This document shows positions 1-8,397 of a stretch of DNA of 64,000 bases, in pieces. Numbering within the stretch: position 1 is the first letter of the stretch; each line of letters opens with the position of its first letter. The stretch comes from Thioclava sp. GXIMD2076 (lineage in GTDB: Bacteria > Pseudomonadota > Alphaproteobacteria > Rhodobacterales > Rhodobacteraceae): the NCBI RefSeq assembly GCF_037949795.1, contig NZ_CP149934.1, positions 124,001-188,000 of the forward strand. Reading direction: 5' to 3'. The position numbers and the translations under genes were made by a program. A model generated the notes under the pieces. It was not told the DNA's origin, did no database searches, and was given only the letters and a program-made list of their open reading frames with translations.

Positions 1-1
1 G

Positions 2-604
2 GGCTATACGGCGGCGGCGCTTTCGCAGGTGATTGCGCCCGAGCGCTCGGTCGTGCTCTGCGCCGCGATGCAGCCTCTGGGTCAGAAGGCGGATGCCGAG
101 GACAGCCTGCGGGTCGCGATGGGGCATCTGGTCACCGGCGCCGCTGGCGTGACGGTGGCGGTGAATGGCGCCATCCTTGCGGGCGCAGGCGTGACAAAGA
201 CTGACAGCCATGCGCCCCAAGCTTTCATTTCGGTCCCGCAGGCGGCCGCGCGCGTGGGCGATCAGGGTAAGCGGTTCCGCGAGGATGTGGATATCGGCGT
301 TCTCACGCTCGCCCCCGGTCTATCGGCAAAGGCGCTTGCGGCGCAGCTGGGATGTTTCGACGCGGTTGTCTTGCGGATCTATGGTGCGGGAACCTTCCCC
401 GAGCGCGCGGATCTGGTGCAGGCCGTGGCCGATGCCACGGCGCGAGGCATGCCCATCCGTGTGGTCAGCCAATGCCTGACGGGCGGTCTGGCTCCGGGAC
501 TCTATGCCGCCGGAGCGCAGTTCTGGCAAAGCGGCTGCACCAGCGGCGGGACCGAGACGGTCGAGCTGGCGCTTGTGCGGCTGTCTCTGGATCTCGCCCA
601 CTGA
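2..604 (+). CDS. asparaginase-family amidohydrolase, 3' part
   Basis: C-terminal 200 residues of an L-asparaginase-like amidohydrolase, which would hydrolyse L-asparagine or a related amide to ammonia. The reading frame is already open at the left edge, so the N-terminal nucleophile region lies outside the window. Seen: VVLCAAMQPLGQKADAEDS corresponds to the family's VVLTGAMRP...ADGP block, and VTKT is the conserved segment carrying the second catalytic Thr/Lys region. The final stretch with GAGTFPERADL and SGGTETVELAL matches the C-terminal domain. It ends 340 bp before the next gene and appears to close its own unit. Family assignment is fairly sure; substrate (Asn, Gln or another amide) cannot be told. 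Confidence 0.8.
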   Translation, partial: GYTAAALSQVIAPERSVVLCAAMQPLGQKADAEDSLRVAMGHLVTGAAGVTVAVNGAILAGAGVTKTDSHAPQAFISVPQAAARVGDQGKRFREDVDIGVLTLAPGLSAKALAAQLGCFDAVVLRIYGAGTFPERADLVQAVADATARGMPIRVVSQCLTGGLAPGLYAAGAQFWQSGCTSGGTETVELALVRLSLDLAH

Positions 605-944
605 CTTTCCAGTGAAATCATTGTGATTTCGACTCTCGAGAGGCGCATCAGATGGCGTATATGCTGCTGAGGCGAAAGCATCATCCTGATGCGATATACA
701 CGCCAAAGATGTATTCCCGATTTTGATGATCACGAAGCGGTAGCAGCTTTGCTCAAATCGTTGCCGAACTTGTGATACATCAGTAATTTCGAGTAATTAA
801 CTCGGTTATAATAGCCATGCTTAGATGTATTGCGGATTTATATTCGCAGGCTAAGTGTCGCGCATAATCGGCTCGGTATACGGCGGTATTCCGCCGCTCG
901 ATCCGAAGGGATTCGTCCCACGCAACATTTTTGGAGCCCTAGTC
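605..944. promoter_or_regulatory. 340-bp non-coding region upstream of dehydrogenase operon
   Basis: No convincing gene. It holds a short AT-rich inverted repeat GAAATCA-TTG-TGATTTC (614-630) just after the asparaginase stop, and an 8-bp inverted repeat CGCATCAG (644-651) / CTGATGCG (686-693). The part from 715 to 830 is clearly more AT-rich than its surroundings and is the likely promoter region for the operon starting at 945. No specific regulator site can be named. Confidence 0.4.
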
Positions 945-1490
945 ATGGATTATTTCATCAAAGCGGGAGGCGCCGCGACGCGCCCGACTGCTGGCGTGAT
1001 GTCTCGGCGCAAGTTTCTTGGTACGACCGCAGCGCTTCTGGCTGTGACCCCCGTTGCCAGCCGCGCCTTTGCAAAGACCGCACCCGCGCAGACCGATGTC
1101 GCCAATCTGGCCAGCCTGCTGACCGGCAAGGACGTAAATGCCGCACTTGCCATGCGCGCGCAGGCAGCACTCACCGAGAACAACCCCGACTTCCCCGCGA
1201 ATATGGACGCGTTGCAGGAATTCGTGGCGCAAAGCGGTGCGACCGATATCGAAGCGTTGAAAGATATGCCCGGTTTCGAGGGTAGCATCCGCCAGACCGC
1301 ACAGGACATGATCTCGGCGCTCTATCTCGGCTATGTCGGCACGCCCAAGGGGCAGAGCGCCGTGGATGACGTGAAATTCGTGACCTTTACCGAGGCCCTC
1401 ACATTCCAGCTGACCCATGATTACACGCCGATCCCGAGCTATTCGCGCTGGGGCACGGATTATTGGGTCGAGCTTCCGAAGACCAACTGA
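945..1490 (+). CDS. GMC dehydrogenase small (gamma) subunit, Tat signal
   Basis: 181-aa small subunit of a membrane-associated FAD dehydrogenase (sorbitol or gluconate 2-dehydrogenase type). Such subunits carry the Tat signal for the whole complex and stabilise the flavoprotein. Seen: twin-arginine motif SRRKFLG near residue 22 followed by a hydrophobic stretch ending ...ASRAFA, then a soluble domain with the family-like ending YSRWGTDYWVELPK. The ATG at 945 is preferred over one at 855 because GGAG lies just upstream and the signal then begins near the N-terminus. The flavoprotein and cytochrome c genes follow at 1536 and 3127, the usual small-large-cytochrome order. Confidence 0.8.
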   Translation: MDYFIKAGGAATRPTAGVMSRRKFLGTTAALLAVTPVASRAFAKTAPAQTDVANLASLLTGKDVNAALAMRAQAALTENNPDFPANMDALQEFVAQSGATDIEALKDMPGFEGSIRQTAQDMISALYLGYVGTPKGQSAVDDVKFVTFTEALTFQLTHDYTPIPSYSRWGTDYWVELPKTN

Positions 1491-1535
1491 GCCACCGCTC
1501 ACCCACGTCTTCAAATCTAATAAGGAATACCCATT

Positions 1536-3125
1536 TTGGCTCAAGAATACGATGCAGATGTGATCGTGGTCGGCTCGGGGGCGGTTGGTTCCAACGTCGC
1601 CAACGAGCTCGTCGATCAAGGCAAATCGGTGATCATCCTCGAGGCGGGCCCGTCGGTGCCGCGCTGGAAAATCCTCATGAATTTCCGCAATTCGGGGCGT
1701 CATTACGACCATAACGACCCCTATCCGAACAACCCTTGGGCGCCGACGAGCTACCAGCCGGGTTATCTGGAAAACTCGGGCAGTTTCAACATGATGCCCG
1801 GTATGCTCAAGCTGGTGGGCGGCACCACTTGGCACTGGGGCGGTGCGACATGGCGCTATGTTCCCAATGATTTCAAGCTGAACTCGCTTTATGGCAAGGG
1901 CCGCGACTGGCCGATCAGCTATGACGATCTCGAACCCTATTACACCCGCGCCGAATACCAGCTGGGGATTGCGGGCTCGGATACCGAGGACCAGTCGGGC
2001 AACCATGCAGGCGAGGCCTTCCCGCCGCGCTCCAAGCCCTATCCGATCGATAACGAGAAATATTCCTATAACGCGCAGGTCCTGAACGACCGTCTGGTGG
2101 AGGCTGGCTACAAGACCTGCCACGAGCCGACCGTGCGGATCCACAAGCCCTGGGATGGCCGTCCGGCCTGTCAGGGCAATAATAACTGCGATCAGGTCTG
2201 CCCGATCGGCACGCTTTATAACGGCTCGATCCATGCCGACCGCGCCACCAAGAAGGGCGCGAAACTGATCACCGAAGCGGTGGTCCACAAGATCGAGACC
2301 GGCGAGGGCGGCAAGATCACCGCCGTGCGCTACCTGACCCCCGAGGGTGAGGAGCACCGCCTGACCGCAAAGGCCTTCGTGCTGGCCGCCCATAGTTTCG
2401 AGACCGCCAAGCTGATGATGATGAACGATATCGGCAACTCTTCCGATATGGTGGGTCGTAACCTGATGGACCATATCGGGATCTCGATGGAATTCCTTGC
2501 CAAGGATACCATGTGGTCGGGCCGTGGTCCGGTGCAGCAGGCCACCATCATGAACTGGCGCGACGGCGATTTCCGCTCCGAGCATTCGGCGAACAAATCC
2601 GCGCTCGCCAACGGCAACCCGCAGATCGGTCTGGCCGATGCCGCCATCAAGGCGGGCCTGATGGGCAAGGAACTGGACGAGCGCATCATGGATCAGTCCT
2701 CGCGCTATATGTATGTCTATTCCTTCTTCGAGATGCTGCCCGATCCGGCCAACCGCATCCAGCCGAACCCGAACTGGAAAGACAGCATCGGCCTGCCGGG
2801 GATCAAGATCCATTTCGACGTTGATGATTATGTGAAAGCGGGGGCCGTGAAGGCGCGCGAGATGTATCACGACATCAATAACAAGATGGGCGGAGAAATC
2901 CTGCGTATCAACGGCTTCGAGAACCACGACCACCTGATGGGCACGATGATCATGGGGGATGATGCGAAAAACTCGGTCGTCAACCATGAGGGCCGCAGCC
3001 ACGATCACGAGAACCTCTTTATTGCCTCCGTCGGGATCATTCCGGCTGCAGGCGTTGTCAACCCGACCCTGACCGCGGTGGCCCTTGGCATCCGTTCGGC
3101 CGATATCATCGCGAAGGAGGTCTGA
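1536..3125 (+). CDS. GMC-family FAD dehydrogenase, large subunit
   Basis: 529-aa flavoprotein that oxidises a polyol, sugar or sugar acid in the periplasm and passes electrons to the cytochrome c encoded next. Seen: FAD-binding GSGAVGSNVA at residues 13-22 with EAG closing the Rossmann fold; the GMC-type block GGTTWHWGG near residue 95; a Cys-rich segment CQGNNNCDQVC near residues 212-222 that in relatives binds an Fe-S cluster; and a C-terminal HLMGTMIMG...NPTLTAVAL block with the catalytic His/Asn region. Start is TTG at 1536 with TAAGGAA upstream; no in-frame ATG fits better. It has no signal of its own and is probably exported with the small subunit. Substrate is unknown. Confidence 0.88.
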   Translation: MAQEYDADVIVVGSGAVGSNVANELVDQGKSVIILEAGPSVPRWKILMNFRNSGRHYDHNDPYPNNPWAPTSYQPGYLENSGSFNMMPGMLKLVGGTTWHWGGATWRYVPNDFKLNSLYGKGRDWPISYDDLEPYYTRAEYQLGIAGSDTEDQSGNHAGEAFPPRSKPYPIDNEKYSYNAQVLNDRLVEAGYKTCHEPTVRIHKPWDGRPACQGNNNCDQVCPIGTLYNGSIHADRATKKGAKLITEAVVHKIETGEGGKITAVRYLTPEGEEHRLTAKAFVLAAHSFETAKLMMMNDIGNSSDMVGRNLMDHIGISMEFLAKDTMWSGRGPVQQATIMNWRDGDFRSEHSANKSALANGNPQIGLADAAIKAGLMGKELDERIMDQSSRYMYVYSFFEMLPDPANRIQPNPNWKDSIGLPGIKIHFDVDDYVKAGAVKAREMYHDINNKMGGEILRINGFENHDHLMGTMIMGDDAKNSVVNHEGRSHDHENLFIASVGIIPAAGVVNPTLTAVALGIRSADIIAKEV

Positions 3126-3126
3126 G

Positions 3127-4560
3127 ATGTTGCATGCTCGCTTGAAAGCCGGCCTTGCAGGAGCGCTGCTGCTGGGGGCTTTTGCCGCCCCCGCGCTTGC
3201 GCAGGACGATCTGGTGGCACGGGGCGAATATCTGGCGAAGGCTGGCGACTGCACGGCCTGCCACACCACCAAAGGCGGTGAGGCCATGGCCGGTGGCTAT
3301 GTCTTCAAAATGCCGATGGGGACGATCATCTCCTCCAATATCACGCCCTCCAAGACCAACGGTATCGGCAACTGGACCGAGGAACAGTTCGCGCGTGCCT
3401 TGCGTGAAGGGGTCAGCGCCGATGGTCGTAGGCTTTATCCGGCGATGCCCTACACGTCCTATTCGAATATCACCGATGACGACATGAAGGCGCTTTATGC
3501 CTATTTCCAACAGGCTGTGAAGCCGGTGGACGCCGATCCTGTCCGCAAGACGGAGCTGGATTTCCCCTTCAACCTGCCGGGCGAGATGGCGGCATGGGAT
3601 CTGCTTTATGCCAATGGCAAACCCTTCACCCCCGATCCGAAGCTGAATGACCAGCAGAACCGCGGGAAATATCTGGTGGATGGTCTGGCGCATTGCTCGA
3701 CCTGCCACACGCCGCGCAACTCGATGATGGCCGAAGAGAGCGACAAGTTCCTTTCGGGCGCCGTGGTCGATGGCTGGATGGCCTCAAATATCACGCCCGA
3801 CAAGAATAGCGGTATTGGTGGCTGGTCCGAGGACGAGATCGCGACCTATCTGAAAACCGGTCATGTCGAAGGCAAGGCGCAGGCCGGTGGCCCGATGGCG
3901 GATGCGGTGGAACACAGCTTCCAGCATCTGACCGATGAGGATACCCATGCGATCGCAGCCTATCTGAAAACGATCCCTGCAATTGCGACCTCGAAAACGG
4001 CGCAGCCCGCCTATTCCTATGGCAAGGTCTCGCCGGTTGACTGGACGCAATACGAGCCGGGCGAGGGGGCGTCCGATACCAACGATTACACCGATACCAG
4101 CACCACCAATGGTCCGCTTCTGTATAACGTGAACTGCGCGGCCTGCCACGGCATCAATGGCGAAGGCAGCGATGACGGGCATTTCCCTTCGCTGACCCAG
4201 AACACCGCCGTCGGTGCCGAGACGCCGGACAACCTCGTGATGGCGATTGTCGACGGGATCCACCGCGAGAGTGCTGATGGCAATGCCGTCATGCCCGCCT
4301 TCGCGCCCGAAACGCAGGTGATCCATACGGGTCTCGATAACGACCAGATCGCCGCGGTCAGCAACTTTGTTACGGCGCAGTTCGGCCGTGGCGATGCGGG
4401 CCTGACGGGTTCCAAGGTTGCATCGATCCGTGCCGGTGCACCGTTGCCCTTCCTGCTGAAGAATGCGGCGGCTCTGGCGATTATCGGCTTTGTCATTGGA
4501 GCACTGGTGATCATCGCGCTGATTTTCTGGGTGGTCAAACGCAGCCGTAAAACGGCCTGA
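3127..4560 (+). CDS. membrane-anchored triheme cytochrome c subunit
   Basis: 477-aa cytochrome c subunit that takes electrons from the flavoprotein and reduces ubiquinone. Seen: Sec signal (hydrophobic stretch ending APALAQ), three CxxCH haem sites (CTACH, CSTCH, CAACH) in three cytochrome c domains, and a C-terminal membrane helix (AIIGFVIGALVIIALIFWVV) followed by basic residues. This is the architecture of the cytochrome subunit of acetic-acid-bacterium alcohol, sorbitol and gluconate dehydrogenases. Start chosen at 3127: a strong AAGGAGG site overlaps the end of the flavoprotein gene and only one base separates stop and start, so the two are translationally linked. Confidence 0.9.
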   Translation: MLHARLKAGLAGALLLGAFAAPALAQDDLVARGEYLAKAGDCTACHTTKGGEAMAGGYVFKMPMGTIISSNITPSKTNGIGNWTEEQFARALREGVSADGRRLYPAMPYTSYSNITDDDMKALYAYFQQAVKPVDADPVRKTELDFPFNLPGEMAAWDLLYANGKPFTPDPKLNDQQNRGKYLVDGLAHCSTCHTPRNSMMAEESDKFLSGAVVDGWMASNITPDKNSGIGGWSEDEIATYLKTGHVEGKAQAGGPMADAVEHSFQHLTDEDTHAIAAYLKTIPAIATSKTAQPAYSYGKVSPVDWTQYEPGEGASDTNDYTDTSTTNGPLLYNVNCAACHGINGEGSDDGHFPSLTQNTAVGAETPDNLVMAIVDGIHRESADGNAVMPAFAPETQVIHTGLDNDQIAAVSNFVTAQFGRGDAGLTGSKVASIRAGAPLPFLLKNAAALAIIGFVIGALVIIALIFWVVKRSRKTA

Positions 4561-4595
4561 CCGCAAAGTCCGGTGTCCGCCTCCAACGGCATCCT

Positions 4596-4682
4596 GCCGC
4601 GCGCATGGTTTTGCGCGCGGCGTTCACGACCGTCACAGACAGCTGCCTGTGACGGTCAAACCTCCCCACGGGTCTGCCCGTG
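4596..4682 (+). other. three consecutive intercistronic hairpins
   Basis: Between the cytochrome gene and the GlcG-like gene lie three perfect hairpins in a row. H1 has arms GCCGCGCGC / GCGCGCGGC (4596-4604, 4613-4621). H2 has arms GACCGTCACAG / CTGTGACGGTC (4628-4638, 4647-4657). H3 has arms CACGGG / CCCGTG (4667-4672, 4677-4682) and ends just before the Shine-Dalgarno of the next gene. None is followed by a T-run. They are more likely mRNA-end stabilisers, a pause or Rho-related site, or a translational control element than a simple terminator. Confidence 0.7.
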
Positions 4683-4703
4683 ACAAGAAGTAGGATTTTG
4701 ATT

Positions 4704-5186
4704 ATGAAGATGTTCGCACTCAGCCTGGCCTTTGCCGCCGCCGCTGCCACTCAGGCAGGCGCGGTCACCATGCAGCCGGTTCTCGAAGACGCAGATGTTG
4801 CGAAAATCGTGGCCGCGGCCAAGAAAGGCATGGAAGATCGCGATGTCAAAGGCTGCATCGCAATCTCCAATGCCGAGGGCTCGTTGATCTATTTCGAACG
4901 TGAGCAGGGCGCCTATACCAACTGCAATTCTTCCGCGCTGGTCAAAGCCCATACGGCATCGATGTTCCAGACCGATACCGATACGTTCATGAATATGCTC
5001 AATAAGGACGGCGTGACCAACCTTCTGGCCGTGCCGGATCTGGCACCGATGCCGGGTGGCTCACCCATCAAAGTCGATGGTGTCGTGGTTGGTGGCGTTG
5101 GGGTCAGCACGCCTGATGGCAATCTGGATATCCCGATTGCGAAAGCGGCTGCGGGGGCTCTGGAAGAGACCAAAGCGGCGAATTAA
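4704..5186 (+). CDS. secreted GlcG/HbpS-family haem-binding-like protein
   Basis: 160-aa protein with a Sec signal (hydrophobic stretch ending ATQAGA) and a GlcG/HbpS (DUF336) domain. Seen: the repeated Gly-rich end DGVVVGGVGVSTPDG and the LDIPIAKAAAGAL helix typical of the family. Relatives bind haem or small ligands and often sit beside flavoprotein or cytochrome dehydrogenases; the exact role is not settled. ATG at 4704 is preferred because GAAGTAGGA lies just before it. It is the last gene of the dehydrogenase operon, separated from the cytochrome gene by three hairpins. A role in haem delivery or substrate binding for the complex is inference only. Confidence 0.75.
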   Translation: MKMFALSLAFAAAAATQAGAVTMQPVLEDADVAKIVAAAKKGMEDRDVKGCIAISNAEGSLIYFEREQGAYTNCNSSALVKAHTASMFQTDTDTFMNMLNKDGVTNLLAVPDLAPMPGGSPIKVDGVVVGGVGVSTPDGNLDIPIAKAAAGALEETKAAN

Positions 5187-5205
5187 GTCGGTCCTCGGCC
5201 GACCG

Positions 5206-5233
5206 GAAGTCCGGGCTGTAAGGCCCGGACTTC
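5206..5233. terminator. bidirectional terminator between convergent units
   Basis: Perfect 11-bp stem GAAGTCCGGGC / GCCCGGACTTC with a 6-base loop, followed on the plus side by TATATTT. It lies between the plus-strand GlcG-like gene and the minus-strand secretion operon, so it can end both transcripts. Confidence 0.8.
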
Positions 5234-5239
5234 TATATT

Positions 5240-6532
5240 TCAGTCCTCGCGCAGAGCATAGGCCATATAATCGGCGAGGGGCTTTACCAGAACCGATGCG
5301 GGCGAGCGCGCGCCGGTGCGGATAAAGGCCTCGAGCGGCATGCCGGGTTGCAAAGGCAGATCCCCTAACTCCGTTTGCGCCTCCTCCGTCAGTTCCAGTT
5401 CGGCCGTATAATAAGTCGCCTGCGTGGCCGGATCGGTGATCGTATCGGGCGAGACCGTGCGCAGCGTCGCGGCAAAGCTTGGCGTGGTGCGACTGTTGAA
5501 ATTGGGGAAGCGGACCATCGCCAGCTGCCCGGCATGAATGCGGTCGATCTGGACCGGATCGATACGCACGGTAAAGATCAGTGGCACGTCTTGTGGCACG
5601 ATGGAAACGACTTCTTGGCCGGGGGTGATGACGCCCCCGACGGTATGTATTTTCAGCCCCAGAACGCGACCCGACATCGGCGCGCGTAGAACGAGACGGC
5701 TCAGCCGGGTCTCGACCACGCCCAGTTGTTCCCGGATCTCCAGTTCGCGCGGCTGTTCGGCGCGCAGCGCATCCTGACTTTCCTCGCGACGCGAGGCTTG
5801 CGTGCGCAATCCCTCGATCTCGAACCCTGCAATAGAGCTGCGGGCTTCGGCAATCGAGGCCTCCAGCTGACCGATATTGCCCTGCAATTCCGCCTCCTGC
5901 CGGTAGAGCGCCGAGACACGGCTGGCCTGCGTCAGCCCCCGATCGAGCAGGCTCGCCTGATCGGCCAGTTCCTGCCGGATCAGATTCAGCTGACGCTCGC
6001 CCGCCTGCACCTGCCGCTGATAGCCACCGATGAGGGCCTGGGTCTGTTTCTTGCGCTCGACGAGTTGTTCAAGGGTGCGGGCCTGTGTGTCGCGCCGCGA
6101 TTCGAAGAGTGCGATCTCCGAGCGCAACAGCCGGTCGGTCTGCGGATCGCGTGCGGCCTCCTCCAGGAGAACCGGATCGAAGCTGATCTGGGCGAAATCG
6201 GCGACCTCCGCCTGCAACCGGTTGATGCGGGCGAGCGTTTCGGTGAGGTTGGCCTGAAGCAGGCTGCGTTGGGCCAGCAATTCGGCCTCATCCAGACGCA
6301 AAAGCGGCGCATTGGCCTCGACCGTCTGGCCGTCGCGCACCAGGATTTCGGACACGAGGCCGCCATCGGGATGTTGCAGGGTCTGGCGCCGTGCCTCGAC
6401 CTCGACGCGACCCTGTGTAACCACGGCCCCATCGATCTCGGTCGCAACCGCCCAGGCCATGAAGCCGCCACAGCCGAGGGCGAGCACCGTCAGACCGGCG
6501 ATGACAGGCATGCGGGTGGAATAGCGGCTCAT
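5240..6532 (-). CDS. HlyD-family type I secretion adaptor
   Basis: 430-aa membrane fusion protein linking an inner-membrane ABC exporter to an outer-membrane TolC-like channel. Seen: a short cytoplasmic N-terminus, one membrane helix near residues 9-31, then the biotinyl-lipoyl half motif around GRVEVEARRQTLQHPDGG. A long coiled-coil region of about 200 residues rich in Leu, Glu, Gln and Arg follows, then a second lipoyl half with LRAPMSGRVLGLKIHTVGG and a beta-barrel end. It begins one base after the stop of the exporter gene, so the two form a pair. No TolC homologue and no RTX-like substrate gene lie nearby. Confidence 0.88.
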   Translation of the reverse strand: MSRYSTRMPVIAGLTVLALGCGGFMAWAVATEIDGAVVTQGRVEVEARRQTLQHPDGGLVSEILVRDGQTVEANAPLLRLDEAELLAQRSLLQANLTETLARINRLQAEVADFAQISFDPVLLEEAARDPQTDRLLRSEIALFESRRDTQARTLEQLVERKKQTQALIGGYQRQVQAGERQLNLIRQELADQASLLDRGLTQASRVSALYRQEAELQGNIGQLEASIAEARSSIAGFEIEGLRTQASRREESQDALRAEQPRELEIREQLGVVETRLSRLVLRAPMSGRVLGLKIHTVGGVITPGQEVVSIVPQDVPLIFTVRIDPVQIDRIHAGQLAMVRFPNFNSRTTPSFAATLRTVSPDTITDPATQATYYTAELELTEEAQTELGDLPLQPGMPLEAFIRTGARSPASVLVKPLADYMAYALRED

Positions 6533-6533
6533 C

Positions 6534-8267
6534 TCAATTCTCTCCTACGGCACGGGGGCGGGTGAAATTGCCCGCATTCTTCACATGTGTCCGCAGAACC
6601 TCGTCGCGTGGGCCGAAGGCGCGGATCTGGCCCTTGTCGAGCAGCATCACCTTGTTGCAATGCGCCAGTGCCGAGGGGCGGTGCGACATGACCAGCGTGA
6701 TCTGTCCCAGTTTGCGGGCCATGGCGATGGACTGGTTGAGCGCCTTGGTGCCCGCGTCATCAAGGCTGGAATTGGGCTCGTCGAGCACCAGAAGGATCGG
6801 ATCGCCAAAGAGCGCACGCGCCAGCCCGATACGCTGGCGCTGACCGCCCGAGAGTTCGGGGGCGCCATCGCTCAGTTGCGTGTCATAGCCTTGGGGCAGG
6901 GACAGGATCAGCTCATGGGCGGCAGCCGTCTGCGCCGCACGGACCACGTCTTCCGGATCCGCCCCTTCGGTAAACCGCGCGATATTCTCCGACACAGTGC
7001 CCGCAAACAGCATCACTTCCTGCGGCAGGTAACCGAGGAGCCGTCCGAGCCCCTCGCGGTCGAACTGTCCGAGTGTTGCCCCGCCAAGCCGGATCTCGCC
7101 ATGAAGTGGGGGCCAGAGCCCGACAAGCGCCCGCGCCAATGTCGATTTTCCGGAGGCAGACACACCGATCACTGCAATCGCATCGCCCGCACTGGCCTCG
7201 AAGCTCAGCTGGTGCAGGGTGGGGGTGCGGGTGCCCGGCGGCGCGACGAGGATCTCGCTCACGCTCAAGGCCACGGCAGGGCGCGGCAGCGCCATCGGTG
7301 CCGGTTTCTCGGGGGTCTCTTCGAGCAGTTTTGTCAGGGATTTCCGCGCCATCCACGCATTCTGGATAGCCGACCACTGACCCACCGTCTGTTCGACCGG
7401 CGCCAGCGCGCGGCCCAGCAGCACGGAGCCCGCGATCATTGCGCCCGCCGTCAGCATACCTTGCAGCACCAGCCATGCGCCCAGTGCCAGTATGGCCGAT
7501 TGTATGAACATCCGGAAGGCTTTGGTGGCTTGTGTGAAGCCGCCGCTGCGGTCGGCGGCTTGCATGGCGTGATGCAGTGCACGCGCGCGCGCGTCTTGCC
7601 AGCGGGCCATCAGCTCGTTGCTCATTCCCAATCCGCGCAGGGTTTCGATGCCGGTCCGCATGGTAGTGCTGCGCATTTCGGCTTCGGCTGCGGCGCGATT
7701 GGCCTCGCCATGGGCGGCATGGGTCAGGCGCTGATTGAGCACCGCGAGCGTAAAGACGACGAGCGAAGAGGCGATCGCGAACCATCCCATCAGGGGATGG
7801 AAGAGGAAGAGCAGCGCCACGAAAAGCGGCGTGAACGGCAGATCGAACACCGCACCAAGCGCGGAGGAGCCGAAGAGCGCGTTGATCCGGCTGAGCTCGG
7901 CCGCGCCGGTCGCCGGTGTGCCGCGCAAGCCACCCGCCGCGGTGCGGTCCATGGTGGCGCGCATGATCCGGCTGTCGAGCCGTTCCACAAGTTGCGCGCC
8001 GATCCGGGACAGAATGCGACCGCGGAAATAATCGAGGAGCCCCATCATCGTGAACAGGAAGCCCACGATCAGGAACAGCACCAGCAATGTCGAGGTAGAG
8101 CGCGACCCGATCACCCTGTCATAGACTTGCAGCATGAAGAGTGGTCCGGTCAGCAAAAGCAGGTTGATGGCCACCGAGAATATCCCGACGACCCATAAGG
8201 CGGAGCGCGCCGGACCGAAGATGTCGTGCAGCTCGTTCGAATGCCGCCCAGAGGATGGTTTTGCCAT
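6534..8267 (-). CDS. type I secretion ABC permease/ATPase (PrtD/PrsD type)
   Basis: 577-aa exporter half-transporter that dimerises to drive one-step secretion of a protein. Seen: six-helix membrane domain in the first 300 residues (IFSVAINLLLLTGPLFMLQVYDRV is the first helix and loop), Walker A GVSASGKST, signature LSGGQRQR, Walker B LLVLDEPNSSLD and an SHRP switch. DEPNSSLD is characteristic of the PrtD/AprD branch, which lacks the N-terminal peptidase domain of bacteriocin exporters, and none is present here. The adaptor gene follows immediately on the same strand. The promoter should lie in the 130 bp between 8268 and 8397, where I see no distinct element. Confidence 0.9.
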   Translation of the reverse strand: MAKPSSGRHSNELHDIFGPARSALWVVGIFSVAINLLLLTGPLFMLQVYDRVIGSRSTSTLLVLFLIVGFLFTMMGLLDYFRGRILSRIGAQLVERLDSRIMRATMDRTAAGGLRGTPATGAAELSRINALFGSSALGAVFDLPFTPLFVALLFLFHPLMGWFAIASSLVVFTLAVLNQRLTHAAHGEANRAAAEAEMRSTTMRTGIETLRGLGMSNELMARWQDARARALHHAMQAADRSGGFTQATKAFRMFIQSAILALGAWLVLQGMLTAGAMIAGSVLLGRALAPVEQTVGQWSAIQNAWMARKSLTKLLEETPEKPAPMALPRPAVALSVSEILVAPPGTRTPTLHQLSFEASAGDAIAVIGVSASGKSTLARALVGLWPPLHGEIRLGGATLGQFDREGLGRLLGYLPQEVMLFAGTVSENIARFTEGADPEDVVRAAQTAAAHELILSLPQGYDTQLSDGAPELSGGQRQRIGLARALFGDPILLVLDEPNSSLDDAGTKALNQSIAMARKLGQITLVMSHRPSALAHCNKVMLLDKGQIRAFGPRDEVLRTHVKNAGNFTRPRAVGEN

Positions 8268-8397
8268 AACAGCGCCCTTGCCTACCCATGTATTTATCGG
8301 GACCGATGCTAGGGAGCGTCTGTTAAGGATCTCTTCTGTCGCGTGGATAATCAGCCTGATCGGTAAAATGCGCTGTATTTTAACCCTGAACGCGGCG

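Noticed and set aside
939..3287. 782-codon open frame on the minus strand
   Set aside because: It is antisense to the GMC dehydrogenase operon, has no recognisable domain, is rich in His/Arg/Ala/Gly as expected of a GC-rich shadow, and the plus-strand genes have clear motifs.
6585..8198. 537-codon plus-strand open frame
   Set aside because: Antisense to the type I secretion ATPase; low-complexity Arg/His/Gln-rich product.
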